Notes under the pieces: generated by a model
What the model was told of the DNA's origin: nothing
Databases searched by the model: none
The model's input: the letters and a program-made list of their open reading frames with translations, nothing else
Translations under genes and position numbers: made by a program
Shown here: piece after piece, positions 33,836-41,731 of the stretch
How the letters are laid out: each line of letters begins with the position of its first letter
How positions within the stretch are numbered: the stretch's first letter is position 1
NCBI RefSeq assembly: GCF_000716715.1
Contig: NZ_JNYJ01000043.1
Span: 1 to 64,000 of the forward strand
DNA length: 64,000 nucleotides
Direction: 5' to 3'
Source of the DNA: Dactylosporangium aurantiacum
GTDB taxonomy: Bacteria > Actinomycetota > Actinomycetes > Mycobacteriales > Micromonosporaceae

Positions 33836-35074
33836 TCAGACCGGTGGGGCGGCGAGCAGGGCGAGCAGGTCCGGCAGCGCCGCCGGGGAGACGGCCAGCT
33901 CGTGCAGGTTGCACTCGATGCCCGACTCCGAGACCAGGACGCCCGGGGTGGCCGGGTGGACGCGGCGCCAGCCGCGGGAGGTCAGGGCCGCCTCCATCAC
34001 CACGATCACCGACGGGGTGGCGTCGAGCTCCTCGGGTTCGATCGGTGGCTCCGGCTGGGCCGGCCAGTTCGCCGCGATCAGCTCGTCGAGGCGGGTCAGC
34101 AGCACTTCCACGACCTCCGCGGGGCTGGTGGCCTGGCGGCCCAGGAGGGTCGCCACCTGGTCGTGCACGGCGCGGGCCTGGCGCACGACCCAGCCGGGCC
34201 AGGCGGTGGCCGGCACGGCGGCGAAGGTGGTCCACTCGGCGGGTGAGCGGCGCAGCACGTGCCGGGCGAGGGCGCGCTCGTCGGCGGCCGGGAGGGGGTC
34301 GACGGGCACCAGGTCCGTGGCGCGCAGCGTGACGTGCGCGGCGGTCAGTGGTGCGATCGCGCCGGCGAGGTTGGGGTGCCGGCTCATGAGCGCGGTGCGG
34401 GTGTCGTCGTCGACGGTGGCGATCACGGCGCCGGCGCGGATCGCGGCCCGCCAGCCGTCGTGGACGTCCTGGATGGCGGCGGCGGCGTGCTGCCACACCT
34501 GTTCCTCCAGGTCGAACGCGAGGTCGGCGAACTCGAACTCGGCCAGGTCGGCCTTGACCACGGCCCGGGCCGCGGTGTGCAGCCCGGAGGCGCTGCTGGC
34601 GGCCTGGTCGGCCTTGCGTTCCAGGGCGCTGGCGAACTCGCGGGTGGCGCGCAGCACGGCCGCGGCGCGGGGTGGCAGCTCGACGCGGGACGGGTCGGCG
34701 GCCTCCTCGTACAGGTCCCGCAGCCGCGCGACGAGGTGGGCGCGGCGGTGGTCGACCACGGCCAGCTCGTGTGCGACGAGGGCGCGGACCTCGTCGACGG
34801 TGAGGCAGTACAGCAGCGGCAGTCCGACGAACAGCAGGCGCCGGCGGCGGCTGGCCCAGGAGCGGATGACGCCGTGGCCGGTGAGCAGCACGGCGTCCGG
34901 TGCGGCCACGCCGACCCGTGCGGCGACCTCGGTGACCAGGGTGAGCAGGTGTCCGGTGGCGGCGACTCCCTCCGGTGGGGGTTCTGGGGGACGGCCGTAG
35001 CGCATCAGGACCCATCTGGCGCGCCACACACTGATCTTGCCGGGCAACGGATCTTCGACGACGGCAACCGACAC
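33836..35074 (-). CDS. M48-like protein with altered HExxH
   Basis: 412 residues from GTG 35074 (GAGGA upstream). The segment LFVGLPLLYCLTVDEVRALVAHELAV is laid out like an M48/HtpX peptidase helix, but the second zinc-binding His of HExxH is replaced: HELAV, with a His three residues later (VDHRRAHL). The rest is a long helical region (ATREFASALERKADQAAS) with no obvious membrane helix. It may be an inactive relative or use a shifted ligand. It is divergent from the pilus operon; a link is not shown. Confidence 0.68.
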   Translation of the reverse strand: MSVAVVEDPLPGKISVWRARWVLMRYGRPPEPPPEGVAATGHLLTLVTEVAARVGVAAPDAVLLTGHGVIRSWASRRRRLLFVGLPLLYCLTVDEVRALVAHELAVVDHRRAHLVARLRDLYEEAADPSRVELPPRAAAVLRATREFASALERKADQAASSASGLHTAARAVVKADLAEFEFADLAFDLEEQVWQHAAAAIQDVHDGWRAAIRAGAVIATVDDDTRTALMSRHPNLAGAIAPLTAAHVTLRATDLVPVDPLPAADERALARHVLRRSPAEWTTFAAVPATAWPGWVVRQARAVHDQVATLLGRQATSPAEVVEVLLTRLDELIAANWPAQPEPPIEPEELDATPSVIVVMEAALTSRGWRRVHPATPGVLVSESGIECNLHELAVSPAALPDLLALLAAPPV

Positions 35075-35143
35075 AGCGATGCATCCTCATGATGGCGGCG
35101 GGGCGCGTCAACGAGCGTCGTCCATCCGGCGTGGGTGAATCCC

Positions 35144-35170
35144 GAAAGTCACCCTGATCGGTGCCGATGA
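35144..35170 (+). promoter_or_regulatory. Sigma-28 (FliA)-like promoter of the pilus operon
   Basis: GAAAGTCA (35144-35151), 11 nt, then GCCGATGA (35163-35170). This matches the FliA consensus TAAAGTTT-N11-GCCGATAA at 12 of 16 positions with exact spacing, 24 nt before the pilB ATG. Confidence 0.6.
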
Positions 35171-35194
35171 TGCCCCTGAAGACTCGGGGGTGAG

Positions 35195-36865
35195 ATGTAC
35201 CAGACGTTCAGTCCGTTGCTGGACGCGCTGAAGCAACGTGGGGCGGACCCGGACGCGGTCGACCGGGCGGCGGCGGAGGCGGAACGCACCGGGCGGTCGA
35301 TCCGGGCCGTGCTGATCAACGATCACATCGTCACCGAGGATCAGCTGACCGAGGCGTCCGCCGACGCGTACGGGATCCAGACGCTGGACCTGGTCGGGTA
35401 CCCCATCGATCCGGCCGCGATCACCAAGATCCCGATGGCGCTGGTGCTGAGGCACCGGGTGCTCGGCATCGCCCTCAACGATCACGAGATCACCGTCGGC
35501 ATCACCGACCCGGGTGACGTCCTGGCGTTGGATGACGTCCGCGCCGCGACGGGGCTCACGGTGCGGCCGGTCGTCGTGGCCCGCTCCGAGCTGCGCAAGA
35601 TCATCGACCGGTTGAAGCGGGAGGAGAACGACCTCGGTGAGGTCGCGGAGAGCCTGCGGGCCGAGGCCGCGCCGGCGGTGTCGAACCTCACGACGCTCAA
35701 CGAGGACGCGCCGATCGTGCGGTACGTCAACTCGCTCATCGAACAGGCGATCGTGAACCGGGCGTCGGACCTGCATCTGGAGCCGGGCGAGCACAACATG
35801 CGGGTGCGGTACCGCATCGACGGCGTCCTGCACGAGGTCGACACGGTGCCCAGGCACGTGCAGTCGGCGCTGATCTCCCGCCTGAAGATCATGTCGAATG
35901 TCGACATCACGGAGCGGCGGGTGCCGCAGAACGGCCGGATCACCGTCGAGATCAACCAGCGGGCGGTCGACCTGCGCACCGCGACGCTGCCGACGGTGTG
36001 GGGCGAGAAGATCGTGCTGCGGGTCCTGGACACCAGCGGGATGGACCTGAAGCTGGCGAAGCTCGGCTTCAGCAAGGCCAACGCGGAGCGGTTCGCGGCG
36101 TCGTACAGCAAGCCGCACGGCATGCTGCTGGTGACCGGCCCGACCGGCTCGGGCAAGTCGACGACGTTGTACGCGACCCTGGCCGAGATCAGCAAGCCGA
36201 CGGTCAACATCATCACCGTCGAGGACCCGGTCGAGTACCGGCTGCCCGGCATCAACCAGGTACAGGTGGACCACAAGGCGGGCCTGACGTTCGCGGCGGT
36301 GCTGCCGGCGATCCTGCGCTCCGACCCCGACGTCGTGCTCATCGGCGAGATCCGGGACCGCACGACGGCGCAGCTGGCGGTCGAGGCGGCGCTCACCGGC
36401 CACCTGGTCCTGTCGACCCTGCACACGAACGACGCGCCGAGCGCGGTCACCCGGCTCGTGGAGATGGGCATCGAACCGTTCCTGGTCGGTTCGTCGGTGG
36501 ACTGTGTACTGGCGCAGCGGCTCGCCCGCCGGCTGTGCGACTGGTGCCGCACCGAGTACGAGCCGACCGAGGCGGAGCTGGTCGGGGCGCGCTGGCCGTT
36601 CGACCTGCTCGGCCCGCCGGAGCGGCTGTGGCGGCCGGTCGGCTGCCGGTCCTGCGCCAACACCGGCTACCGGGGGCGGATCGCGCTGCATGAGGTCATG
36701 CCGGTGTCCGCGGAGATCGAGAAGCTGGCGATCGACCGGGCCTCGGCGCACGAGATCCAGGCCGTCGCCCGCCGGGAGGGCCTGATCGACCTGCGCCTCG
36801 ACGGGCTGGCGAAGGCCGCCGAGGGGCAGACCTCGATCCCCGAGGTCGTCCGCGTCGCCGTGTAA
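35195..36865 (+). CDS. pilB: Type IV pilus extension ATPase PilB
   Basis: 556 residues. N-terminal MshEN-like domain (about 1-150), then a GspE/PilB ATPase: Walker A GPTGSGKS (about 315-322), Asp box ITVEDPVEYRLPG, Walker B DVVLIGEIRD, His box LVLSTLHTNDAPSAV. A four-cysteine zinc site (CDWC and CRSC) of the assembly-ATPase type is also present. It powers pilin polymerisation. First gene of the operon, with GGGGGTGAG before the ATG and a sigma-28-like promoter upstream. Confidence 0.97.
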   Translation: MYQTFSPLLDALKQRGADPDAVDRAAAEAERTGRSIRAVLINDHIVTEDQLTEASADAYGIQTLDLVGYPIDPAAITKIPMALVLRHRVLGIALNDHEITVGITDPGDVLALDDVRAATGLTVRPVVVARSELRKIIDRLKREENDLGEVAESLRAEAAPAVSNLTTLNEDAPIVRYVNSLIEQAIVNRASDLHLEPGEHNMRVRYRIDGVLHEVDTVPRHVQSALISRLKIMSNVDITERRVPQNGRITVEINQRAVDLRTATLPTVWGEKIVLRVLDTSGMDLKLAKLGFSKANAERFAASYSKPHGMLLVTGPTGSGKSTTLYATLAEISKPTVNIITVEDPVEYRLPGINQVQVDHKAGLTFAAVLPAILRSDPDVVLIGEIRDRTTAQLAVEAALTGHLVLSTLHTNDAPSAVTRLVEMGIEPFLVGSSVDCVLAQRLARRLCDWCRTEYEPTEAELVGARWPFDLLGPPERLWRPVGCRSCANTGYRGRIALHEVMPVSAEIEKLAIDRASAHEIQAVARREGLIDLRLDGLAKAAEGQTSIPEVVRVAV

Positions 36866-36911
36866 GCCTCAACACGGCGCGGCGCCTGCCGATGGGCCGC
36901 GTGTGGAGACC

Positions 36912-37997
36912 ATGGTGACCAGCGACGAGCGTGCCTCGCTCGACGCGATGCTGGTGTCGCTGGTGCGGGTCGGCGGCTCCGACCTGCACCTGACCGTCGG
37001 GGCCCCGCCGACGGTACGGATCAACGGCGGGCTGCGGTACCTGCCGGGCTACGACGACCTCACGCCCGCCGACACGGAGATGCTGGTCCGCGCCGCGGTG
37101 CTCAACGAGAGCCAGTGGAAGCACTTCGAGCAGGTGCAGGAGCTGGACTTCGCCTACGCGATCGAGGGCGTGTCACGGTTCCGGGTCAACCTGTACGCGC
37201 AGCGCGGCTCGTTCGGCGCGGCGTTCCGGGCGATCCCGCACACCATCAAGCCCCTCGACCAGCTCGGCGTGCCGGAGCAGGTGGCCCGTTTCGCGCACCT
37301 GCACCGCGGCCTGGTGCTCGTGACGGGCCCGACCGGGTCGGGCAAGACGACGACGCTCGCCGCGATCCTGGACCTGGCGAACCGGACCCGGTCCTCGCAC
37401 ATCGTGACGATCGAGGACCCGATCGAGTTCCTGCACGAGCACAAGCGGTGCCTGGTGAACCAGCGCGAGGTCGGCGCCGACACGACGTCGTTCTCGATGG
37501 CGTTGAAGCACGCGCTGCGCCAGGACCCCGACATCATCCTCGTCGGTGAGCTGCGCGACCTGGAGACGACGTCGACGGCGCTGACCGCGGCGGAGACCGG
37601 TCACCTGGTGCTGGCGACGCTGCACACGCAGAGCGCGGCGCAGACCGTCGACCGGGTCATCGACATCTTCCCGCCGCACCAGCAGCAGCAGATCCGGGCG
37701 CAGCTGTCCAACGCGCTGCAGGGTGTGGTCACGCAGGCGCTCGCGCCGCGCGCCGACGGGCAGGGCCGCACGATCGTCACGGAGATCATGTTCGCGACCC
37801 CAGCGATCCGGAACCTGATCCGTGAGGGCAAGAACCATCAGATCCCGTCGTTCATGCAGTCCAGCGGCAACGACGGGATGCTCTCGTTCGACCAGCACCT
37901 GGCCGAGCGGGTCCGTCAGCAGCTCGTCACGTACGAGACGGCGCTGGAGCTGTGTCACTCGGCGGAGGAGTTCCGCCGTCTCGCCGGGCGGATGTGA
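36912..37997 (+). CDS. pilT: Type IV pilus retraction ATPase PilT
   Basis: 361 residues. Walker A GPTGSGKT (about 138-145), IVTIEDPIEFLHEH, Walker B DIILVGELRD, and the PilT-specific AIRNLIREGK near the C-terminus, which distinguishes retraction from extension motors. The zinc site of PilB is absent. ATG 36912 follows GGAG directly; GTG 36903 is an in-frame alternative. Presence of PilT means the pili can probably retract and support twitching, surface sensing or DNA uptake. Confidence 0.97.
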   Translation: MVTSDERASLDAMLVSLVRVGGSDLHLTVGAPPTVRINGGLRYLPGYDDLTPADTEMLVRAAVLNESQWKHFEQVQELDFAYAIEGVSRFRVNLYAQRGSFGAAFRAIPHTIKPLDQLGVPEQVARFAHLHRGLVLVTGPTGSGKTTTLAAILDLANRTRSSHIVTIEDPIEFLHEHKRCLVNQREVGADTTSFSMALKHALRQDPDIILVGELRDLETTSTALTAAETGHLVLATLHTQSAAQTVDRVIDIFPPHQQQQIRAQLSNALQGVVTQALAPRADGQGRTIVTEIMFATPAIRNLIREGKNHQIPSFMQSSGNDGMLSFDQHLAERVRQQLVTYETALELCHSAEEFRRLAGRM

Positions 37998-39235
37998 GCG
38001 TCATGCCAGCTACCAAAACGTACGACTACCAGTCGATCGACCACGACGGCAAACGCACCAAGGGCAAGATCGAGGCGTCCAACGAGCTGGCCGCCGCGCA
38101 GCTGCTGCGCCAGCAGGGCCTGACCCCGCTCGCCATCACCGACGCGGACACGCTGATGCGGCGCGACATCCGCGTCCCCGGCCTCGGTGACCGGACGTCG
38201 TTGAAGGACCTGTCGGTGTTCTCCCGGCAGTTCGCCACGATGGCCCAGTCCGGCATGTCGCTGCTGCGGTCCCTGGCGGTGCTGGAGGAGCAGGCGCAGA
38301 AGGAGAGCCTGAAGAAGGCCATCGGCGAGGTCCGGCTCGACATCGAGGGCGGCATGTCGCTGTCCGGGGCGCTGGGCAAGCACCCCAAGGTGTTCCCGGC
38401 GTTGATGGTGGCGATGATCCGGGCCGGGGAGACCGGCGGTTTCCTCGACAGCGCGCTGGACCGTATCGCGACCAACTTCGAGAAGGACGCGCAGCTGCGC
38501 GGAAAGATCAAGAGCGCGCTCACGTACCCGGTGATCGTGCTGATCTTCACCGCCGTGATGATCAGCGCGGTGCTCATCTTCATCGTGCCGATCTTCGAGA
38601 AGATGTTCAAGCAGCTCGGCGGTGAGCTGCCGCTGCCGACGCAGATCATCGTCAACGCCAGTCACACCCTGTTCTGGCTCGGGCCGCTCGTCATCGCGGT
38701 GCTGGTGGTGTCGACGGTGACGCTGCGCAAGCTGATGGCGGCGAACCCGGCGGTGCGGCTGCGGGTGGACAGGATCAAGCTGAGACTGCCGGTGTTCGGC
38801 CCGCTGTTCACCAAGATCGCGCTGAGCCGTTTCTCCCGCAACCTCGGCACCCTGCTCGGCGTCGGCGTGCCCGTGCTGCAGGCCCTGGACGTGGTGGGCG
38901 CCACCACCGGAAACGCTGTCATCAGCAACGCCATGGCCGATCTGCAGACCGCCGTGCGCGAGGGCCGGCCGATGTCCTCGCAGCTCGGCGCGCACAAGGT
39001 TTTCCCATCGATGGTCGTGCAAATGGTTGAGGTCGGCGAAGAAAGCGGCCAAATCAGTCAGATGCTCGAAAAGATTGCCGATTTCTACGACCGAGAGGTG
39101 GACAGCGCGGCCGATGCGCTCACCGCGTCCATCGAACCGATCATGGTGCTCGTCATGGGTGGCGTGGTCGGCGGGATGATCATCTGCCTCTACCTGCCGA
39201 TGTTCTCGATCTACCAGAACATCCAGAGCAACTGA
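37994..39235 (+). CDS. pilC: Type IV pilus inner platform protein PilC
   Basis: 413 residues with two GspF domains, each with a cytoplasmic helical bundle (FSRQFATMAQSGMSLLRSL; FSRNLGTLLGVGVPVLQAL), and three membrane helices (SALTYPVIVLIFTAVMISAV; WLGPLVIAVLVVSTVTL; IMVLVMGGVVGGMIICLYLP). It joins PilB/PilT to the pilus base. The GTG at 37994 overlaps the pilT stop (GTGA); ATG 38003 is an alternative. Confidence 0.96.
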   Translation: MSVMPATKTYDYQSIDHDGKRTKGKIEASNELAAAQLLRQQGLTPLAITDADTLMRRDIRVPGLGDRTSLKDLSVFSRQFATMAQSGMSLLRSLAVLEEQAQKESLKKAIGEVRLDIEGGMSLSGALGKHPKVFPALMVAMIRAGETGGFLDSALDRIATNFEKDAQLRGKIKSALTYPVIVLIFTAVMISAVLIFIVPIFEKMFKQLGGELPLPTQIIVNASHTLFWLGPLVIAVLVVSTVTLRKLMAANPAVRLRVDRIKLRLPVFGPLFTKIALSRFSRNLGTLLGVGVPVLQALDVVGATTGNAVISNAMADLQTAVREGRPMSSQLGAHKVFPSMVVQMVEVGEESGQISQMLEKIADFYDREVDSAADALTASIEPIMVLVMGGVVGGMIICLYLPMFSIYQNIQSN

Positions 39236-39315
39236 ACACACCGACGCACATGACTGGCGCCAGGCAGTGGAGCCTCGCCACCACCACACCCCATGCAGGA
39301 GCAGGAGGCTCACCC

Positions 39316-39813
39316 ATGAAGGAAACGCTGCGCAGGATGCAGAAGAAGCGTGCCGCCGGAGACAGCGGCTTCACGCTCGTCGAGCTCCTCGTCGTCGTCG
39401 TGATCATCGGCGTGCTCGTCGCGATCGCCGTGCCGATGTACCTGAACTACCGCAAGGGCGCGGCGAACAAGTCCGCCGAGTCCGACGTGCGCGCCGCCGT
39501 CAGCGCCGTCGAGCAGTTCTACACGGAGAACGGCAACAAGTACCCGGATGACATCGTCGCGCCGGGCACCGCCGGCGCCAGCGTCGTGTTCAAGATCGGC
39601 GCGGCGACGACGGGCCAGCAGGTGGCGACCCTCTCGCCCGGTAACACCCTCGTCTACAAGCAGCTGACCACCGGCACGTACCGCATCTGCGGGATGAACG
39701 AGGACGGCAAGGTCGTGTACAAGTACGAGAGCGCCGTCGGCGGATCGGTGAAGAAGGCCACCGAGACCGACCTGGACACCTGCATCAAGGCCGCCGCGCC
39801 GGCCACCCCCTGA
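39316..39813 (+). CDS. pilA: Major type IV pilin PilA
   Basis: 165 residues. A basic leader ends at G18, followed by the class III signal F19-T-L-V-E23 and a hydrophobic helix (LLVVVVIIGVLVAIAVPMY), so cleavage by PilD after G18 leaves the required Glu5. The C-terminal globular part (about 110 residues) has two cysteines (RICGMN, DTC) that can form a disulfide. AGGAGG lies 8 nt before ATG 39316; the 80-bp gap before it may contain its own promoter for higher expression. Confidence 0.96.
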   Translation: MKETLRRMQKKRAAGDSGFTLVELLVVVVIIGVLVAIAVPMYLNYRKGAANKSAESDVRAAVSAVEQFYTENGNKYPDDIVAPGTAGASVVFKIGAATTGQQVATLSPGNTLVYKQLTTGTYRICGMNEDGKVVYKYESAVGGSVKKATETDLDTCIKAAAPATP

Positions 39814-39910
39814 CCCTGCCGTGACCGGCACTGTGGCGGCCCGCGATGACGTGGGCCGCCACACCCGGCTCTGATTCCACGACACCGCCGCTGCGGAAAG
39901 GAGCACGGTG

Positions 39911-40687
39911 ATGCTGTACGCGCTCGTCGGCGTGCTCGGCCTGGCGATCGGGTCGTTCCTCAACGTCGTCATCCACCGCGTCCCCCGCGGCGAGTCGCTG
40001 CTGCGCCCGGCGTCGCACTGTCCACAGTGCACGGCACCGGTCCGGCCGTGGCACAACGTCCCCCTGCTCGGCTGGCTGCTGCTACGCGGTCGGTGCGCCG
40101 ACTGCGCCGCCCCGATCAGCGTCCGCTACCCCCTGGTGGAGCTCGGCACGGCCACGCTGTTCGTCGCCGTCGCCGCCCGGTTCGGCTGGTCGGCGGCGCT
40201 GCCCGCGTGGCTGTACCTCGCCGCGATCGCGGTCGCCCTCGCCCTCATCGACCTCGACGTGCTGCGGCTGCCGAACGCGATCGTCCTGCCGTCCTACCTC
40301 GTGGTGCCGACGCTGTTCCTGCCCGCCGTGATCCTGGAGCGGGACTGGTCCTCGGGCCTGCGCGGGCTGGTCGGCATGGCGGTGCTGTTCACCTTCTACC
40401 TGCTGCTGTCCGTGGTGTACCCGGGCGGCATGGGCTTCGGCGACGTGAAGCTCGCCGGCGTGCTGGGGCTGTACCTCGGCTGGCTCGGCTGGGCGCCCCT
40501 CGCGGTCGGGACCCTCGCGGCGTTCCTGCTCGGCGGGGTCACCGGGATCGCGCTCATGGCCGGCGGCCGGGCCGGGCGCAAGACCGCGCTGCCGTTCGGC
40601 CCGTCGATGCTCGCCGGGGCGCTGGTCGCGCTGTTCGCGGCGGCACCGATCGCGGACTGGTACACCTCCATCCTCCTGCCCGCCTGA
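39911..40687 (+). CDS. pilD: Prepilin peptidase PilD
   Basis: 258 residues, polytopic. The N-terminal methyltransferase part has the zinc cysteines CPQC and CADC. The aspartyl-protease pair is D in LIDLDVLRLPN and D in GMGFGDVKL. It cleaves and N-methylates PilA and the minor pilins encoded beside it. ATG 39911 has AAAGGAG 7 nt upstream; GTG 39908 is an alternative. Confidence 0.96.
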   Translation: MLYALVGVLGLAIGSFLNVVIHRVPRGESLLRPASHCPQCTAPVRPWHNVPLLGWLLLRGRCADCAAPISVRYPLVELGTATLFVAVAARFGWSAALPAWLYLAAIAVALALIDLDVLRLPNAIVLPSYLVVPTLFLPAVILERDWSSGLRGLVGMAVLFTFYLLLSVVYPGGMGFGDVKLAGVLGLYLGWLGWAPLAVGTLAAFLLGGVTGIALMAGGRAGRKTALPFGPSMLAGALVALFAAAPIADWYTSILLPA

Positions 40688-40708
40688 CGGTCCTATCTAA
40701 GGAGCACG

Positions 40709-41731
40709 ATGCCTGCCGTCAACCTGATCGGACTGGACATCGGCACGACGTCCATCCGCGCGGCGGAGACCAGCAACAGCAAGGACGGGCCGGTCATCAG
40801 CAACTTCGGCCACATCCTCCTGGGCCCCGGCGTCGTGCTCAACGGCGCCGTGCAGGACGAGCACGCCGTGACGGTGGCGCTCAAGCAGCTGTGGTCGACG
40901 TGCAGATTCCGCAGCCGCAAGGTCGCCCTCGGCGTCACCCACCAGCAGGTCGTCGTCCGCGAGACCACGGTGGCGAACCTGCCGGCGAAGGAGATGCGCA
41001 AGGCGCTGCCCTTCCAGGTCCGCGACGCGCTGCCGCTGCCCCCGGAGAAATCGCTCATCGACTTCTACCCCCTCGCCGAACCCGACGGCGACACCGTGCG
41101 CGGGCTGCTCATCGCCGCGCCGAAGGAACCGGTCCTCGCCGCGATCCGGGCCATCGAGGCGGCGAAGCTGCGCGTGGTGCGGGTCGACCTGTCCTCGTTC
41201 GCGCTGCTGCGCGCCGCGTCCCGCCTCGACGAACAGGTCGAGGCGCTGGTCGACATCGGCGCCCACGCGACCAGCGTCATCGTGCACCACGACGGCGAGC
41301 CGCTCATCGTGCGGACCATCCCCCGCGGCGGCAACGAGATCACCAGGACCGTCGCCGACCGGCTCGACATCCCGGCCGAGCAGGCCGAGGAGGTCAAGTG
41401 CCGCGTCGGCCTGCGCACCGACACCGACGGGCAGACCGCCGCGGCGCTCAAGGACGCGGTGCGCCCGCTCATCAACGAGATCGGCAGCTCGTTCGCGTAC
41501 CTCACCGCCGGTGGCCGGCAGGCCCGCGTCAGCCGGCTCGCCCTGTCCGGCGGCGGTTCGATGCTGCCCGGCCTCCTCGAGGCGCTGCACGCCCAGCTGC
41601 GCGTCGAGGTGATCGCCGTGGACCCCGTCATGCGGGTGCGCGGCCTGCGCCGCGTCCGGCACGGCAGCCTCGAGCAGGTCCGCGCCTCCGCCGCCGTGTC
41701 GGTCGGCATGACCCTGGCGGGCGCCTCGTGA
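40709..41731 (+). CDS. pilM: Pilus assembly actin-like protein PilM
   Basis: 340 residues with the actin-type ATPase fold: phosphate-1 loop LIGLDIGTTSIRAAE, phosphate-2 EALVDIGAHATSVIV and adenosine motif LALSGGGSMLPGLLE. PilM is cytoplasmic and binds the short N-terminus of PilN. ATG 40709 with AAGGAG upstream; the stop overlaps pilN by GTGA. Confidence 0.95.
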   Translation: MPAVNLIGLDIGTTSIRAAETSNSKDGPVISNFGHILLGPGVVLNGAVQDEHAVTVALKQLWSTCRFRSRKVALGVTHQQVVVRETTVANLPAKEMRKALPFQVRDALPLPPEKSLIDFYPLAEPDGDTVRGLLIAAPKEPVLAAIRAIEAAKLRVVRVDLSSFALLRAASRLDEQVEALVDIGAHATSVIVHHDGEPLIVRTIPRGGNEITRTVADRLDIPAEQAEEVKCRVGLRTDTDGQTAAALKDAVRPLINEIGSSFAYLTAGGRQARVSRLALSGGGSMLPGLLEALHAQLRVEVIAVDPVMRVRGLRRVRHGSLEQVRASAAVSVGMTLAGAS

